Shown: positions 4,506 to 5,878 of the stretch, one piece after another | Numbering within the stretch: the stretch's first letter is position 1 | How the letters are laid out: each line of letters begins with the position of its first letter | Assembly (NCBI GenBank): GCA_031274665.1 | Contig: JAISPV010000096.1 | Coordinates: forward strand, 1 to 5,878 | DNA from: Candidatus Methanoplasma sp. | Lineage (GTDB): Archaea > Thermoplasmatota > Thermoplasmata > Methanomassiliicoccales > Methanomethylophilaceae | Length of the DNA: 5,878 nt | Reading direction: 5' to 3' | Position numbers and translations under genes: made by a program | The notes under the pieces: generated by a model | What the model was told of the DNA's origin: nothing | The model's input: the letters and a program-made list of their open reading frames with translations, nothing else | Databases searched by the model: none

Positions 4506-5878
4506 ATGCGCAAATTGGGATTTAAGTCTGCCAAACCTGTTACAGACGGGGGCTTCCTGCCAGCATCGGATGACGGCGAGGAAGTATGGTTCAAAAGAGA
4601 ATGGCGCCTGATAACACTGTTAGCGATCATGATCGTGGCTTTCGTCATAAGATTCATTTTTGCATACGGTGTATCCGCCGGAAGCGATTTCGCACTTTCC
4701 GGCGGGGCGGGAGCTTCGAGCAATGTACACATAATCGAAAGCATCCTCAACGGTTCTTTCGCTATCACTGACCCGGCCCTCAACTATCCGTACGGATCCG
4801 TCAATATCAGCCCCCCGCTGATGGACTTTCTCTTCGCGGGCATCGCCGGATTGGTAACGATGTTCGGTGTGTCCGCAGGGACCGCCGCATCCGGAACGCT
4901 GGCATTCTCAGCGCCGATATTCGCGGCACTCACATGCTGGCCGGTCTATCTGATAGGAAGAAAGATGTTCAACGACGAGAAGATAGGTCTTCTGTCAGCG
5001 CTCTTGTACGCATTCTCGGCGCTGATGATCATGACCTCTGTGTTCTCAAACGGCATGGGATTCTCGTTCTTAGTGTTCCTATTTGCATTCATGGTATATT
5101 TCCTGCTGAAAGCGCTGGAAGGCTGCGACAAGGTCCAGCCCAGCGGGTTCGGGGCATTGATCAAGGACAAGGTCATACTCCGTAACATACTCGTCGCAGG
5201 AATATTGTTCGCGATGATAGCACTGTCTTGGAACCAGTTCCGCATAATACTTCTGGCCCTCGTGTTCATCATGGCCGCCCAGGCGATCGTCGACCGCCTC
5301 AGGGCCAAGGATGTAGCATCAACGGTCGGCGTATATTCGACCGTCATAATGCTCGGAGTGCTGATCTCGGCACCCTACTACATCGTGGCAGGCCTTTGGG
5401 ACCTAGTCTTCTCCGGGCCGTTCATTATTGCAGTGATGTCGGTCGCCCTCGCGGTCCTCTTCAGCAAGACGACGGACAGACCGTGGGTGCTGATGGTCCC
5501 GGCGATCCTGCTGATCGTCGGAGCAGTGCTCGCAATACTCTTTTTCGTATCGGACAGCCTGTTCTCGGCTGTCGTCAACGGCAACTCCATCTACCAAAGC
5601 GGACTGATGGCAGACCTCACTTCAGGGAACACCAAGACGTCCATCTCCCTAATGGCGGCATTCTTTGGCTGGCTGACCCTGTGGCTGCCGTTCTTGTTGT
5701 TCCTGTATATGATATACAAATACCGCAAGAACATAGAATCAAGAAAATACACATTTGCGATGTGGTGGATATTCATCATGTTCTGCATAGGGTGGTATTC
5801 CACGGCCTATGCGGTCTTAGCCGGAATAGGCTTTGCAGTAGCATCGGCGGCGATGATCCTCATGATCATCAGGGCCGT
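4506..5878 (+). CDS. STT3/AglB-like oligosaccharyltransferase family membrane protein, 3'-truncated
   Basis: The frame is open from ATG 4506 to the window edge (457 residues, no stop). After a hydrophilic N-terminus of about 34 residues it is almost entirely hydrophobic. Likely membrane segments lie near 36-55, 105-122, 131-151, 160-178, 184-202, 227-261 (probably two), 274-296, 303-320, 328-348, 381-405 and 417-457 (probably two). The STT3/AglB family transfers lipid-linked oligosaccharides to asparagine on proteins at the outer face of the membrane. The diagnostic stretch is in the first outer loop: HIIESILNG, then TDPALNYPYG (88-97) and PPLMDFL (103-109), as in archaeal AglB. The acidic catalytic motifs look degenerate, however. 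The DxxYH region reads GSDFALSGGAGASSNVH (59-74), and the second acidic motif after transmembrane segment 4 is replaced by SNGMGFSF (181-188). The likely TIXE/SVSE position reads SIYQ (361-364). It may be a divergent paralogue, so aglB is not assigned. The C-terminal WWDYG region is outside the window. Confidence 0.75.
   Translation, partial: MRKLGFKSAKPVTDGGFLPASDDGEEVWFKREWRLITLLAIMIVAFVIRFIFAYGVSAGSDFALSGGAGASSNVHIIESILNGSFAITDPALNYPYGSVNISPPLMDFLFAGIAGLVTMFGVSAGTAASGTLAFSAPIFAALTCWPVYLIGRKMFNDEKIGLLSALLYAFSALMIMTSVFSNGMGFSFLVFLFAFMVYFLLKALEGCDKVQPSGFGALIKDKVILRNILVAGILFAMIALSWNQFRIILLALVFIMAAQAIVDRLRAKDVASTVGVYSTVIMLGVLISAPYYIVAGLWDLVFSGPFIIAVMSVALAVLFSKTTDRPWVLMVPAILLIVGAVLAILFFVSDSLFSAVVNGNSIYQSGLMADLTSGNTKTSISLMAAFFGWLTLWLPFLLFLYMIYKYRKNIESRKYTFAMWWIFIMFCIGWYSTAYAVLAGIGFAVASAAMILMIIRA

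Overview
The window is chromosomal DNA from an archaeon. The split RNA polymerase large subunit (A' and A''), the L30e gene, the archaeal two-KH NusA and the archaeal-type OMP decarboxylase all show this. The fairly GC-rich coding DNA, AT-rich intergenic regions with TATA-like boxes, the way the RNA polymerase cluster ends, and an STT3-like membrane protein suggest a Thermoplasmata lineage, most likely Methanomassiliicoccales. That placement comes from pattern recognition and no search was run. None of the six visible stop codons is TAG, which fits a pyrrolysine user but is weak evidence from six genes.

Region 1 (1-2571, + strand) is the 3' part of the RNA polymerase operon: the end of rpoA1 (A', starting at the bridge helix), rpoA2 (A'', carrying the trigger loop), rpl30e and nusA. 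The genes are packed with a 1-nt gap, a 4-nt ATGA overlap and a 4-nt gap, so they are almost certainly co-transcribed. Two features stand out. A' ends in a long acidic tail, and A'' has an extra N-terminal segment of about 85 residues that looks like a helix-hairpin-helix module plus a linker. In many Euryarchaeota rps12 and rps7 follow nusA, but here the operon ends after nusA at a T-rich terminator.

Region 2 (2635-3699, - strand) is a convergent gene for a radical SAM protein of the uncharacterised COG2108 type, with extra cysteines outside the CX3CX2C motif. A 61-bp divergent region (3700-3760) separates it from pyrF on the + strand. A single AT-rich box sits almost equally far from both start codons.

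Region 3 (3761-4405, + strand) is pyrF, orotidine 5'-phosphate decarboxylase, with its catalytic Asp/Lys residues intact. A 100-bp gap follows, holding a TATA box framed by a perfect 7-bp inverted repeat. From 4506 an STT3/AglB-like polytopic membrane protein runs off the window end. It keeps the STT3 landmark TDPALNYPYG...PPLMD, but the usual acidic catalytic positions look degenerate.

The first four genes form a transcription/translation unit. The radical SAM, pyrF and STT3-like genes appear to be separate units with no evident common pathway. I see no mobile element, CRISPR array, tRNA or rRNA. The nearest things to something undescribed are the extra domain on RNA polymerase A'', the STT3-like protein with degenerate active-site motifs, and the two promoter architectures.
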